Assembly: GCA_049115575.1 (NCBI GenBank)
Contig: JAGDZU010000001.1
Location: forward strand, 186,001 to 250,000
DNA from: JAHEKB01 sp049115575
GTDB taxonomy: Bacteria > Bacteroidota > Bacteroidia > NS11-12g > UBA9320
Length of the DNA stretch: 64,000 nt
Direction: 5' to 3'
In this document: one piece after another, positions 1 through 8,949 of the stretch
Position numbering within the stretch: position 1 is the first letter of the stretch
How the letters are laid out: each line of letters begins with the position of its first letter
The notes under the pieces: model-generated
What the model was told of the DNA's origin: nothing
Databases searched by the model: none
Seen by the model: the letters and a program-made list of their open reading frames with translations, nothing else
Translations under genes and position numbers: made by a program

Positions 1-721
1 GTTTTAAGCCATTGGCTTCTTCTGCTATGCTGGGTTCTAGAGTGTTTTCAACATTTACTTTAAGATCTTCAATTTGCTGATTTTCCTGGGTCTTAGGAAT
101 AAGGATTAGAATCATAATAGGTGCAAAAAGTAGAAACAGCCCTATCATGGCTATATTCAAGCTAGAGCCTAGTGTATATGAAGTTGGAATAGTTTCGGCT
201 AAAACTCCAGCTTCAATAAGGTAATTATTCTTGGTGTTTAGAAGCAGTGGAATGGAGCTTGAAAAACCGGTAACCCAACTATTAATGCTAAAATATACGC
301 AAGCCATTAAAAATGGATAATGCACTCCCTTCACTCTTTCTGCTAGTTCTCTTGCCAACACACAAGTGATGATAACCCAACCAAAACTTACCATACTCAG
401 TATAATCCCAAGAAGTACAACAAAAAAGTAGACTTGTTTTGGACTATTGATATAGCTTGCCAATGAATCAATTCCCCTTCCAATTAATGGAGAAAGCGCT
501 ATGCTGTAGCCTGTAATGATTATTAGCACGATTTGCATTCCAAATTCAAGGAGGGTCCAAAATCCGTTGTACCAAGCTTTAATAATATCTAGTGGAGAGG
601 CTGTTGTCCATCCCAATGCGGTAAAGGCAACAATGAGCGTGAGTACTATTGCAAATACAAAAGCATTAGGCATATACCTTTGAAAAATATCGGTGAATTT
701 TTGCCCAATTTTGCTAACCAT
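1..721 (-). CDS. short-chain fatty acid transporter, AtoE family (C-terminal part cut off by window edge)
   Basis: I translated this minus-strand frame by hand. It starts at the ATG complementary to 719-721 and stays open to position 1, giving about 240 residues. The N-terminal pattern (an early FTDIFQRYMPNAFVFAIVLT segment, then WYNGFWTLLEFGMQIVLIII) closely follows the TIGR00366/SCFA_trans family of E. coli AtoE, which has about 440 residues, so roughly half is missing. Several hydrophobic membrane segments are visible, and a charged, Glu-rich cytoplasmic loop lies at the cut end. The likely role is uptake of short-chain fatty acids such as butyrate or acetoacetate across the inner membrane. 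It is divergent from rpsP with a 152 bp gap. The family call is firm; the substrate is inferred. Confidence 0.8.
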   Translation of the reverse strand, partial: MVSKIGQKFTDIFQRYMPNAFVFAIVLTLIVAFTALGWTTASPLDIIKAWYNGFWTLLEFGMQIVLIIITGYSIALSPLIGRGIDSLASYINSPKQVYFFVVLLGIILSMVSFGWVIITCVLARELAERVKGVHYPFLMACVYFSINSWVTGFSSSIPLLLNTKNNYLIEAGVLAETIPTSYTLGSSLNIAMIGLFLLFAPIMILILIPKTQENQQIEDLKVNVENTLEPSIAEEANGLK

Positions 722-797
722 AGACTTGAATTTACGAGTATACGAATTATTCAGAAAGCAGCGTTTTTCAAGCTTAATATTTTGATTAATTAAAGTA

Positions 798-828
798 TTG
801 GTATTTCATTTACTTTTTACGACTTTTG
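798..828 (+). promoter_or_regulatory. candidate Bacteroidota promoter for rpsP
   Basis: A TTG at 798-800 is followed after 20 bp by GACTTTTG (821-828). This is one mismatch from the Bacteroidota -7 box TAnnTTTG, at the usual 19-21 bp spacing. It lies 45 bp before the rpsP ATG. This is a pattern match only. Confidence 0.35.
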
Positions 829-873
829 CGCCCCCGTTGAGCATAGGAGATTCAACGGATATAACAAAAAGTT

Positions 874-1602
874 ATGGTTAGAATTAGATTACAACGACAT
901 GGTAGAAAGAAAAGACCTTTCTACTACATTGTGGCGGCGGATCAACGTGCTCCTAGAGACGGTCGATTTATTGAAAGAATTGGTTCATACAATCCAAACA
1001 CCAATCCTGCAACAATTGATCTTGATCTAGATGCATCAGTGCGCTGGTTACAACAAGGTGCAGTACCAACTGACACTTGCAAGGCAATTTTATCTTACAG
1101 AGGAGCTATTTACAAAAACCACTTGTTAAAAGGGGTGAAAAAAGGAGCTTTGAGTGAAGAAGAAGCAAACAAGAAATTTGATGCTTGGTTAGAGCAAAAG
1201 AATGCTCAAATTGAATCAAAGCAGTCTAGTATTCAAGAGGCAGCGGCCAAACGTGCAGCTGAAGCTCACAAACGCGAAGAGGAAGTTAAGGTTGCTAGAG
1301 AAAAAGCAATTCTTGAGAAAAACTCACCCCTAGCTGAAGAGGTTGTGGAAGAGGTATCTGAAACTGTTGCTGAAGAGGCATCAGCAGAGGAAGCTCCAGA
1401 AGCAGTAGCAGAAGAAGCTCCAGAAGCGAAAGCAGAAGAGACTCCAGCAGAGGAAGCTCCAGAAGCAAAAGCAGAAGAGACTCCAGCAGAGGAAGCTCCA
1501 GAAGCCAAAGCAGAAGAGACTCCAGCAGAGGAAGCTCCAGAAGCAAAAGCAGAAGTGACTCCAGCAGAGGAAGCTCCAGAAGAAGCAGAAAAAGCAGAAT
1601 AA
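874..1602 (+). CDS. rpsP: 30S ribosomal protein S16 with long Ala/Glu/Pro repeat tail
   Basis: The first 85 or so residues are a clear S16 domain (start [19 protein letters not shown], then the [16 protein letters not shown] segment), which helps assemble the 30S body. S16 usually has 80-90 residues, while this protein has 242. The extra part is a charged, probably helical or coiled linker (residues 100-155), then an acidic low-complexity tail with four near-identical 13-residue units ([13 protein letters not shown]) at residues 181-232. C-terminal extensions of S16 are common in Bacteroidota, but the perfect repetition is notable. The stop codon is directly followed by the rimM ATG, the first step of the rpsP-rimM-trmD operon. 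Confidence 0.95.
   Translation: MVRIRLQRHGRKKRPFYYIVAADQRAPRDGRFIERIGSYNPNTNPATIDLDLDASVRWLQQGAVPTDTCKAILSYRGAIYKNHLLKGVKKGALSEEEANKKFDAWLEQKNAQIESKQSSIQEAAAKRAAEAHKREEEVKVAREKAILEKNSPLAEEVVEEVSETVAEEASAEEAPEAVAEEAPEAKAEETPAEEAPEAKAEETPAEEAPEAKAEETPAEEAPEAKAEVTPAEEAPEEAEKAE
1414..1569 (+). repeat. four tandem 39-bp in-frame repeats in the rpsP tail
   Basis: Units start at 1414, 1453, 1492 and 1531. Each encodes [13 protein letters not shown], with V for the second E of the EE pair in the last unit. They differ by only a few bases (GCG, GCA or GCC in the Ala-Lys codon pair). A shorter partial unit precedes them at about 1393-1413. The near-identity at DNA level points to recent slippage or unequal recombination. 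Confidence 0.9.
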
Positions 1603-2097
1603 ATGATTCCAAAGGAGGAGTTGAGCTTAATTGGTTTCATTAAGCGTCCTCATGGAATTAAAGGAAATATCCAATTAGGTTTGGAAGAGGAAATCGCTCT
1701 GAATAAGGGCGATTTTCTTTTTTTAGAATTAGAAGGCCAATATATTCCTTACCCCATATTAGACATAAGCGAATCATCTGGTCAAGCTATAGTTCGTTTA
1801 GGTTTTCTTCAGGAGGTTGATAGCATCAAAGAGCTATCGGGTACATCTGTTTATTTCAAGAACAGTTCTGAAAACACACAGCCTCTAGCAGTTGTAACCT
1901 ATCGTTTGATTGACGATAAACTTGGTGATTTAGGACAAGTAAAAGACATTTTACAATACCCACATCAACAAATGATATTGATTGATTATATGGGTAAAGA
2001 ATGCTTAGTGCCAATGACTGAGGGAATTGTTCACAGTATTTCAGATGAGAACAAGGAGATATATTGTACCTTGCCAGAAGGTCTTTTAGAGTTATAA
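1603..2097 (+). CDS. rimM: ribosome maturation factor RimM
   Basis: This 164-residue protein has the usual RimM length. The N-terminal beta-barrel opens with [17 protein letters not shown], the RimM signature (GxxxxxHGIKG). The C-terminal PRC-barrel-like half ends with a segment around [20 protein letters not shown] that matches the family's V-P-x-x-x-x-V/I strand and its LPEGLL end. RimM binds S19 on the 30S subunit and assists 16S rRNA processing and assembly. It starts directly after the rpsP stop and overlaps trmD by one base (TAATG), so it is almost certainly co-transcribed and translationally coupled. Confidence 0.95.
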   Translation: MIPKEELSLIGFIKRPHGIKGNIQLGLEEEIALNKGDFLFLELEGQYIPYPILDISESSGQAIVRLGFLQEVDSIKELSGTSVYFKNSSENTQPLAVVTYRLIDDKLGDLGQVKDILQYPHQQMILIDYMGKECLVPMTEGIVHSISDENKEIYCTLPEGLLEL

Positions 2098-2780
2098 TGA
2101 TTCGCATAGACATCATATCCGTTCAACCTTCATTGCTTGAAAGTCCTTTAGGGCACAGCATAGTTCAGAGAGCCCAACAAAAAGGTTTGGTTGAAATATG
2201 TATACATGATTTAAAGGATTTTGGACAAGGCAAGCACAAACAGGTAGACGATTATGTGTATGGTGGGGGTGCGGGAATGGTTCTCATGGCAGAACCCGTG
2301 TTTAGGTGTATCGATTCCTTAAAATCCGAGAGAAACTACGACGAAGTTATTTATATGTGCCCAGACGGGGCATTGTTCCAGCAGAAGGAGGCTAATATCC
2401 TATCCTTGCAGAAAAACATCATCATTTTGTGCGGGCATTATAAAGGCATAGACCAGCGCATTAGAGATGAGATAATTACTAAAGAAATTTCAATTGGAGA
2501 TTATGTGCTAAGTGGAGGAGAGCTGGCTGCATGCGTTCTTGTGGATTCCATATGCAGATTAGTTCCAGGTGTGATTTCAGATGAAGAATCTGCTTTAACG
2601 GATAGTTTCCAAGATCGAATGTTGGCTCCTCCGGTCTATACTAGACCTGCGGATTATAAAGGATTAAAAGTACCTGAAGTGCTGTTGAGTGGCAATTTCA
2701 AGAAGATTGATGAATGGCGTATGGAACAAGCTCTTAAGCTAACCAAAGAAAGAAGGCCAGATTTACTTGATGATGATTAA
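2097..2780 (+). CDS. trmD: tRNA (guanine-37-N1)-methyltransferase TrmD
   Basis: SPOUT-class enzyme that methylates N1 of G37 in tRNAs using S-adenosylmethionine. It shows the family's [10 protein letters not shown] stretch, the [12 protein letters not shown] loop, and the knot segment [15 protein letters not shown] that binds SAM. I chose the ATG at 2097, which overlaps the rimM stop (TAATG) and gives [11 protein letters not shown], the canonical TrmD N-terminus, for 227 residues. An upstream in-frame start at 2064 would add 11 residues unlike any TrmD. The 3' end overlaps the convergent kinase gene by 3 bp. Confidence 0.95.
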   Translation: MIRIDIISVQPSLLESPLGHSIVQRAQQKGLVEICIHDLKDFGQGKHKQVDDYVYGGGAGMVLMAEPVFRCIDSLKSERNYDEVIYMCPDGALFQQKEANILSLQKNIIILCGHYKGIDQRIRDEIITKEISIGDYVLSGGELAACVLVDSICRLVPGVISDEESALTDSFQDRMLAPPVYTRPADYKGLKVPEVLLSGNFKKIDEWRMEQALKLTKERRPDLLDDD

Positions 2781-3784
2781 CGATTGTCTGTGCGATATAA
2801 CCCTTCGTTAATTCCAAGTTCAAGAACTTGATCCAACAAAGAATCTCTATCTACTGGTACTACACCTACTTGCTCGCAAACTAAGCCTCCAGCCAAATTT
2901 GCAATTTCGGCTGTAACTCTTGATGGTGTGTCTAATGCCACACAAAGTGCAGCAGCACTTAATGCCGAGTCTCCTGCTCCACTAACATCCACCACTTTAC
3001 GTGGGTGAGCGGGAAAATGGATTGATTCGGATCTATTCACAATAAGAGCACCATCTTCTGACAAAGTGGTGAGGACTGAATCTGCATTCAAACTTTCTCT
3101 AAGATCGCTAGCCAATTTTCTAACCTCTGAAGTTTTATCCAATCTCGCTTTATTGTAGGCTTGTGCCATTTCCTTGCGATTTGGCTTAAACAAGCTTACG
3201 TTCTTGTACTCAAAGAAGTTCTTGAATTTTGGGTCAACTACAGTTTTGACTCCTTTCTTATTACAAAGTTCAACTACGTTCTTTATTAAACTGGCAGTTA
3301 GAAGTCCTTTGTTATAATCCTGCATAATCACCACATCTACCTTGTTTATAAAGTGTTTTACAGCTTCAAAAATGAGGCTCTCAACATTGCTATCTATTTC
3401 TTGAGTTTCTTCTTCATCAATTCGCAACATCTGGTGATTGTTACCGATGATTCGGGTTTTAACCGTGGTACCTCTATTGTAATCATTAATGAGACCGTCT
3501 ATAGACATTTTGTTCTCCCTTAGCAATTGTTTAATGGTCTCTCCATCTCGGTCATTGCCTTTAAGAGTACATAATATAGGTTCTGCCCCAAGGGCTTTTA
3601 TATTCAATGCCACATTAGCTGCTCCACCAAGCCTGTGCTCTTTATGCACTAGATTAACAATAGGTACCGGTGCCTCAGGACTGATTCTAGACACTTTCCC
3701 ATAGAAGTAGGCGTCTAGCATACTATCACCTAGTATAAGCACTTTTAGCTTCTCAAATTCGTCAAAGAGTTGGTTAAAATTCAT
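2777..3784 (-). CDS. rfaE1: D-glycero-beta-D-manno-heptose-7-phosphate kinase (RfaE1/HldA-type PfkB kinase)
   Basis: A 335-residue ribokinase/PfkB-family protein. The N-terminus [20 protein letters not shown] and the SPEAPVPIV motif are diagnostic for the heptose-7-phosphate kinase branch (HldE domain I). [14 protein letters not shown] follows near residue 53, and the C-terminal anion-hole/catalytic motif [14 protein letters not shown] carries the catalytic Asp. The cytidylyltransferase domain of bifunctional HldE is absent, so the partner activity (RfaE2) must be encoded elsewhere. The likely role is ADP-heptose synthesis for LPS core. The ATG overlaps the end of the aminotransferase gene by 4 bp, so the two form a minus-strand operon. 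Confidence 0.85.
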   Translation of the reverse strand: MNFNQLFDEFEKLKVLILGDSMLDAYFYGKVSRISPEAPVPIVNLVHKEHRLGGAANVALNIKALGAEPILCTLKGNDRDGETIKQLLRENKMSIDGLINDYNRGTTVKTRIIGNNHQMLRIDEEETQEIDSNVESLIFEAVKHFINKVDVVIMQDYNKGLLTASLIKNVVELCNKKGVKTVVDPKFKNFFEYKNVSLFKPNRKEMAQAYNKARLDKTSEVRKLASDLRESLNADSVLTTLSEDGALIVNRSESIHFPAHPRKVVDVSGAGDSALSAAALCVALDTPSRVTAEIANLAGGLVCEQVGVVPVDRDSLLDQVLELGINEGLYRTDNR

Positions 3785-4965
3785 GGGGTCAATACTTCTT
3801 TAATTCTTTTTACTGCTTCTCTTAACTCGGCTTCGCTTGAAGCATAGCTAATTCTAATATGTTCTTCCATTCCAAATGCCACACCTGGTACTACGCTTAC
3901 CAGTGCTTTGTCCAATATGTATGCTGCAAGGTCCATGCTATTTTCTATATGGACTCCCTGGAATGTTTGTCCGTATAAATTTGATACTCTTGGAAACAAA
4001 TAGAATGCTCCCATTGGTGTGTCCACTTCAAAACCTTCCACTTCGGACAACAGCTCAACCATTATATCACGCCGTTTTTTAAAAGTGGCCACCATATCTA
4101 AACTGGGTTTGAGATCTTCATTCAAAGCGGTAACTGCAGCCCATTGCGCTATTGAGTTGGCCCCTGAAGTGAATTGACCTTGGAGCTTATCACAAGCTGC
4201 AATTATTTCCTTAGGCCCTGCCATATAACCTATTCTCCAACCAGTCATGGCAAATGCTTTAGAAACGCCATTTACTATGATAAGTTGATCCAATATCTCT
4301 GGGAATTGACTAATGCTCTCATGTGGATGGTCAAATACGATATGTTCGTAAATCTCATCTGAAATCACTGTAATTTGCGGATTGTTTCGCACTACTTCAG
4401 CAATGGCTTTTAACTCTTCTTTGGCAATAACACTACCAGCGGGATTGCTTGGAGAAGAGAAGATAATGAGTTTGGTTCTTTCATTGGTAAGTGCTTTTAG
4501 TTGCTCTATATCAATTTTAAAACCTTCTTCAAATTTAGCGGGAACAAAAACTGGTGTTGCCCCAGTAAATCGAACCATTTCCGAATAACTTACCCAATAA
4601 GGCAAAGGAATTAGAACTTCATCACCTTCTTGACATAAGCTGAGCATTACATTCATAATGCACTGCTTAGCACCTGTAGAGACCATCACCTGATTTGTTT
4701 CAAAAGAAAGATTGTTGTCTCTTTTAAACTTGTCACATATTGCTTGTTTGAGTTCAGCTATTCCTCCCACAGGTGGGTATTTTGTTTTACCCTGATCTAT
4801 GGCCTTTTTAGCTGCCTCCTTAATATGCGCTGGAGTGTCAAAGTCTGGTTCTCCTAGACTCAGACTGATTACATCCTTTCCTTCGGCACGTAACTCCCTA
4901 GCTTTCTTGGCCATGCCTATAGTCAAGGACACCTTAACCCTCTTAATCCTATCGGTGAAATTCAT
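3781..4965 (-). CDS. pyridoxal-phosphate aminotransferase class I (aspartate aminotransferase type)
   Basis: A 394-residue fold-type I aminotransferase. Visible landmarks are SLGEPDFDTPAHIKEAA near residue 36, SSPSNPAGSVI near 170 (substrate/PLP Asn), ISDEIYEHIVF near 201 with Asp203 for the pyridine nitrogen, GVSKAFAMTGWRIGY with the Schiff-base lysine at 236, and a C-terminal IRISYASS with the carboxylate-binding Arg. This is the bacterial AspB/subgroup Ib pattern. The protein would interconvert aspartate and oxaloacetate (or a related pair) in the cytoplasm. It is the upstream gene of the pair with the heptose kinase. Exact substrate preference cannot be read from sequence. Confidence 0.88.
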   Translation of the reverse strand: MNFTDRIKRVKVSLTIGMAKKARELRAEGKDVISLSLGEPDFDTPAHIKEAAKKAIDQGKTKYPPVGGIAELKQAICDKFKRDNNLSFETNQVMVSTGAKQCIMNVMLSLCQEGDEVLIPLPYWVSYSEMVRFTGATPVFVPAKFEEGFKIDIEQLKALTNERTKLIIFSSPSNPAGSVIAKEELKAIAEVVRNNPQITVISDEIYEHIVFDHPHESISQFPEILDQLIIVNGVSKAFAMTGWRIGYMAGPKEIIAACDKLQGQFTSGANSIAQWAAVTALNEDLKPSLDMVATFKKRRDIMVELLSEVEGFEVDTPMGAFYLFPRVSNLYGQTFQGVHIENSMDLAAYILDKALVSVVPGVAFGMEEHIRISYASSEAELREAVKRIKEVLTP

Positions 4966-5009
4966 TTACAAAGCGAAAGTAGAATAATTACATTTGCTTG
5001 CAGTCTCCA

Positions 5010-5630
5010 ATGACAAGAATTTTAAAAAACTTAGCCCACCGAATGTTTATAAACCTGTGGAATTGGTGGTATCCTAAAATTGACTCGGTTGAAATGCAAT
5101 CGAAGTCTATTGCTAATTTGGAAGTTTTGGCAAATAGAGATGAGTTGCTTAAAAAACTTCCTGCTGCCAGTGTTGGTGCAGAATTGGGTGTGGAATACGG
5201 GCATTTCAGCAAATCCATTCTTCAGTATGTGAATCCTTCTAAACTATTTCTTGTGGATCTATGGAAGAACCAACAAATTTTTAAAGCGTGTAAAGCTGCT
5301 ATGTCTACTAGCAAGCAGGTAGAATTCTGTTTGGAAGACTCCGTTGATTTCTTGAAAAATCAAAAAGAAAACTCATTGGACTGGATTTATATAGACACGG
5401 ATCATGGGTACTCCACCACTTTTAAGGAGCTGGTGGAATCTTCAAGAGTGGTTAAAGATGAAGGTCTGATTTGCGGACACGACTATGTACATATATCTGG
5501 TGCCAGCATTAGGGCATATGGGGTGATACCTGCCGTTCATAAATTCTGTAATGAGTACACTTATGAAATGGTCTTTTTGACACATGAAGCGCACAGGCAT
5601 TTGAGTTTTGCTCTTAGAAAAATGCCATAA
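5010..5630 (+). CDS. class I SAM-dependent methyltransferase (Methyltransf_24-like)
   Basis: A 206-residue protein with a Rossmann-type methyltransferase core. The glycine-rich motif I is VGAELGVEYGHFSKSIL, and an acidic strand-4 region reads LDWIYIDTDHGYSTTFKEL. The second motif (DxDH followed by a tyrosine and an aromatic helix) is typical of the Methyltransf_24 group, often found in sugar or peptide modification. I prefer the ATG at 5010; a TTG four codons upstream (4998) is possible. No SD is visible. It stands alone between the divergent aminotransferase and clpB, with no pathway partner nearby, so the substrate is unknown. Confidence 0.75.
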   Translation: MTRILKNLAHRMFINLWNWWYPKIDSVEMQSKSIANLEVLANRDELLKKLPAASVGAELGVEYGHFSKSILQYVNPSKLFLVDLWKNQQIFKACKAAMSTSKQVEFCLEDSVDFLKNQKENSLDWIYIDTDHGYSTTFKELVESSRVVKDEGLICGHDYVHISGASIRAYGVIPAVHKFCNEYTYEMVFLTHEAHRHLSFALRKMP

Positions 5631-5665
5631 TGTCCTGATATTCTAAGTGTTACTTCTTGATTTCC

Positions 5666-5676
5666 GCCATTTTGGC
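5666..5676 (+). promoter_or_regulatory. short palindrome upstream of clpB, possible operator
   Basis: The sequence GCCATTTTGGC is an inverted repeat with 4-bp arms (GCCA/TGGC) around TTT. It lies 41 bp before the clpB ATG in an 87 bp gap, where a heat-shock control site could sit. No CIRCE element is present. This is a structural observation only. Confidence 0.25.
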
Positions 5677-5717
5677 CTTCTGTAGGTCTTGGTCCTGCTT
5701 TTGATTATGAATTACAT

Positions 5718-8336
5718 ATGAATTTGAGTCATTTTACAATTAAGGCACAAGAAGCAGTTCAAAAAGCTCAGGAGATGGCTTTGGCTATGGATCATCAAGC
5801 TATAGAGACTGGGCACCTACTAAAAGCTCTGCTTACTGTGGATGAAGATGTCATTTCATTTGCTATCAAGAAAGTGAATGGCAATAGGGCGCGTATTGAT
5901 CAAGCCTTGGAAAGCATAGTGAAATCTTACGTGAAGGTGAGTGGAAGCGACCAGCAATTCTTGAGCAGTGATATGCAGAAAGTACTGGCTAAAGCATCAA
6001 ATTATCTTAAGAAATTTGGAGATGAATTTGTAACTATAGAACATTTATTCTTGGCACTCTTAGATGCGAAGGATCAAGTGTCTAATATGCTTAAAGATGC
6101 TGGAATATCTTCTTCTGAATTAGAGAAAGCATTTAAATCTATTAGAGGTGGATCTACAGCGAGTTCACAAAGTGCAGAAGGGCAGTACAATGCCTTGAAT
6201 AAATATGCAAGAAATCTAAATCAACTTGCCAAAGAAGGAAAATTGGATCCGGTTATAGGTAGAGATGATGAAATAAGAAGAGTGCTTCAGATTTTGTCTA
6301 GGAGAACAAAAAACAATCCCATACTAATAGGTGAACCTGGAGTAGGTAAAACAGCCATTGCCGAAGGACTGGCTCATAGAATTGTCTCAGGAGATGTACC
6401 AGAAAACTTGAAAAGTAAGCAAATCTTTGGTTTGGATATGGGTTCATTAATCGCTGGTGCAAAGTATAAGGGAGAGTTTGAAGAGAGACTTAAGTCGGTG
6501 GTGAAAGAAGTAAGTGGAGCAGCGGGAGAAACCATATTATTTATAGATGAGATTCACACCCTTGTAGGAGCAGGAGCTAGTGGTGAGGGAGCAATGGATG
6601 CTGCCAATATCCTTAAGCCTGCCTTAGCTAGGGGAGAGCTTAAAGCGGTTGGTGCAACCACCTTAGCAGAATATCAAAAGTATATTGAGAAAGACAAAGC
6701 CCTAGAAAGAAGGTTCCAAACCGTTTTAGTAGATGAACCAGATACTCAGGATGCCATTTCCATTCTTAGGGGTCTTAAAGAAAGATATGAAGTTCACCAC
6801 AAAGTGAGAATCAAAGATGAGGCTATTATTTCATCAGTAGAATTATCTCAACGTTATATATCCGATCGGTTTTTACCGGATAAAGCCATTGACCTTATAG
6901 ATGAAGCCGCGGCTAAACTGAGGTTAGAAATAGACTCGGTGCCCGAAGAATTGGATGAAATCGAAAGAAAAATCATGCAGTTAGAAATTGAGCGAGAGGC
7001 AATTAAAAGAGAAAATGATGAGAAAAAACTAGAGGCACTAAGTAAAGAAATCGCCAATCTATCAGAAGATAGAAATCAATTGAAAGCCACTTGGCAAGAG
7101 GAGAAAGAAATAGTTGATCAAATTCAAGCTCATAAAGAAGAAATTGAAAACTTGCGTTTACAAGCGGATCAAGCGGAAAGGCAGGGAGAGTTTGGAAAAG
7201 TTGCAGAAATCCGATACGGAAAGGTGAAAGAGGTTGAAGAGCTATTGGAAAATAAGAAAAAGGAACTCCATAAAAAGCAGGAACATAGCAGTCTTGTTAA
7301 GGAAGAAGTAACCAGTGAAGATATTGCTGAAGTTATTAGCAAATGGACTGGTATTCCAGTGCAGAACATGCTTCAGAGTGAGCGTGAAAAACTGCTTAAT
7401 TTAGAGGATGAATTACATAAACGAGTTGTTGGGCAAGATGAAGCAATCAATGCTGTATCTGATGCTATTCGCAGAAGTCGTGCAGGATTAGCAGACCCTG
7501 ATAAGCCTATAGGTTCTTTTATATTTTTAGGTTCTACCGGAGTTGGGAAAACCGAATTGGCCAAAGCCCTTGCATCATTTCTATTCGATAAAGATGATGC
7601 CATGGTTAGGATAGACATGAGTGAATATCAAGAGAAGCACACAGTCTCTAGACTCATAGGAGCTCCTCCAGGATATGTAGGCTATGATGAAGGTGGGCAA
7701 TTGACAGAAGCTGTGAGAAGAAAACCCTATTCAGTAATTTTACTTGATGAAATAGAAAAAGCGCATCCTGATGTGTTCAATATTCTTCTTCAAGTCTTGG
7801 ATGATGGTAGACTCACTGACAATAAAGGACGTGTAGCTAACTTCAAAAATGCCATTGTAATAATGACATCTAATATTGGTGCTCATTTAATACAAGAGAG
7901 ATTTTCACAACTAGATACAGGTAATGCAGATGAAATTGAGGCCAAAACCAAGGTTGAAGTGTTTGACTTGCTCAGGGCAACAATTAGACCTGAATTCTTG
8001 AATAGAATAGATGAGCTTATAATGTTTAAGCCTTTGAGTAGAGAAGATGTTAAAGGCATTGTTGGTATTCAGTTTGAATTAATTGCCAAAAGACTGGCAG
8101 AACAAGGTATAAAGATTTCAGCATCAGATAAAGCTTTAGGTTGGCTTTCTGAAATAGGATATGATCCATCATTTGGTGCACGCCCTTTAAAAAGAGCTTT
8201 GCAAAGGGAAGTATTGAACCCACTTTCCAAGCAAATTCTAGCAGGAACAGTTTCAATAAATAGCAGTATCATTTTGGATTTGGATGAAAACAAGCAATTT
8301 GTTTTTAGCAATGATTTTGATCCAATTTTGAATTAA
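5718..8336 (+). CDS. clpB: ATP-dependent disaggregase ClpB
   Basis: An 872-residue HSP100 chaperone that works with DnaK to pull proteins out of aggregates. Domain order: Clp N-domain (residues 1-150, opening [19 protein letters not shown]), AAA1 with Walker [14 protein letters not shown] near 205 and Walker [15 protein letters not shown] near 273, the long coiled-coil M domain (about 405-525, with Glu/Lys-rich heptads), and AAA2 with Walker [15 protein letters not shown] near 605 and Walker [15 protein letters not shown] near 674. The M domain and the absence of an IGF/IGL ClpP-binding loop separate it from ClpA and ClpC. Length is normal. It appears monocistronic. Confidence 0.97.
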   Translation: MNLSHFTIKAQEAVQKAQEMALAMDHQAIETGHLLKALLTVDEDVISFAIKKVNGNRARIDQALESIVKSYVKVSGSDQQFLSSDMQKVLAKASNYLKKFGDEFVTIEHLFLALLDAKDQVSNMLKDAGISSSELEKAFKSIRGGSTASSQSAEGQYNALNKYARNLNQLAKEGKLDPVIGRDDEIRRVLQILSRRTKNNPILIGEPGVGKTAIAEGLAHRIVSGDVPENLKSKQIFGLDMGSLIAGAKYKGEFEERLKSVVKEVSGAAGETILFIDEIHTLVGAGASGEGAMDAANILKPALARGELKAVGATTLAEYQKYIEKDKALERRFQTVLVDEPDTQDAISILRGLKERYEVHHKVRIKDEAIISSVELSQRYISDRFLPDKAIDLIDEAAAKLRLEIDSVPEELDEIERKIMQLEIEREAIKRENDEKKLEALSKEIANLSEDRNQLKATWQEEKEIVDQIQAHKEEIENLRLQADQAERQGEFGKVAEIRYGKVKEVEELLENKKKELHKKQEHSSLVKEEVTSEDIAEVISKWTGIPVQNMLQSEREKLLNLEDELHKRVVGQDEAINAVSDAIRRSRAGLADPDKPIGSFIFLGSTGVGKTELAKALASFLFDKDDAMVRIDMSEYQEKHTVSRLIGAPPGYVGYDEGGQLTEAVRRKPYSVILLDEIEKAHPDVFNILLQVLDDGRLTDNKGRVANFKNAIVIMTSNIGAHLIQERFSQLDTGNADEIEAKTKVEVFDLLRATIRPEFLNRIDELIMFKPLSREDVKGIVGIQFELIAKRLAEQGIKISASDKALGWLSEIGYDPSFGARPLKRALQREVLNPLSKQILAGTVSINSSIILDLDENKQFVFSNDFDPILN

Positions 8337-8364
8337 TTAAAGGCGAAAAGCATACTTTCGTTTT

Positions 8365-8835
8365 ATGAAGAAAATAATATTAAGCTTGAGCCTTTTGCTC
8401 ATTGTGTGGTCTTCTTTCGCACAAGCACCTGTAGATTGTATCCCAGAAGAGTTTGAGACCGAAGAGGAATTAAATGCAATGGAACCATGTGTGCTAGACG
8501 GTGCAAACTATATATTAAAGACACCTCTAACTAAGGTAGATGAAGAATGGGGAGAGGTTGCTGTTATGGTGGTTAATTGGATGACCCAAACACCACGTTC
8601 ATTTGTGTTAAATGAAAACATGATGAAAATCTGTAAAAAGAACAGTGTTCTTTTAATTCTTTATATGAGCGCTCTTTCTAAAGCAGCGCTAAATGGCAGC
8701 GATGATCCAGAAGGCGATGCTGTTAGGTACTTTGGAGATTACGTTTCTAATCCTAGAAATAGAGTAGAACATAAGGGTAAACTCAAGAAGTTTGTTGCTG
8801 CTTTCAAAGCAGAAGACTACGACGCCTATATTTAG
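8365..8835 (+). CDS. small exported protein of unknown function
   Basis: A 156-residue protein with a clear signal peptide (MKKIILSLSLLLIVWSSFAQ, cleavage near residue 20). The mature part is short and mixed charged, with two early cysteines (DCIPEEF and PCVLDG) that could form a disulfide, and a Lys-rich helical C-terminus (KGKLKKFVAAFKAED). I do not recognise a family; conserved secreted proteins of this size are common in Flavobacteriales. It follows clpB by 28 bp. A near-match to the Bacteroidota -7 box (TACTTTCG, 8353-8360) ends only four bases before the ATG, so it may have its own near-leaderless transcript. Confidence 0.7.
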   Translation: MKKIILSLSLLLIVWSSFAQAPVDCIPEEFETEEELNAMEPCVLDGANYILKTPLTKVDEEWGEVAVMVVNWMTQTPRSFVLNENMMKICKKNSVLLILYMSALSKAALNGSDDPEGDAVRYFGDYVSNPRNRVEHKGKLKKFVAAFKAEDYDAYI

Positions 8836-8900
8836 GAATTTCTTAGAATTTTAATTCTTTTCAGTGCAAAACGTCTTTCAGATTTTTAGCTGTAGGACTG

Positions 8901-8930
8901 TTGTGTAGCGCAAAAAGTCGCTTATCTTTG
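8901..8930 (+). promoter_or_regulatory. Bacteroidota-type promoter for the FG-GAP gene
   Basis: The -33 element TTG (8901-8903) and a perfect -7 box TATCTTTG (8923-8930, consensus TAnnTTTG) are separated by exactly 19 bp. Transcription would begin near 8937, about 13 bases before the chosen ATG at 8950. Confidence 0.65.
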
Positions 8931-8949
8931 GGCACAGACCTTGTTAGTG

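Noticed and set aside
1266..1640. Minus-strand open frames opposite the rpsP tail (also 1295-1612)
   Set aside because: They are low-complexity shadows of the Ala/Glu repeat on the plus strand and have no family features.
2064..2096. Upstream start for trmD
   Set aside because: It would add 11 residues unlike TrmD and overlap rimM by 34 bases; ATG 2097 gives the canonical N-terminus.
8845..8861. Terminator after the small exported protein
   Set aside because: The hairpin has only five A/T-rich pairs and a run of four T; too weak to call.
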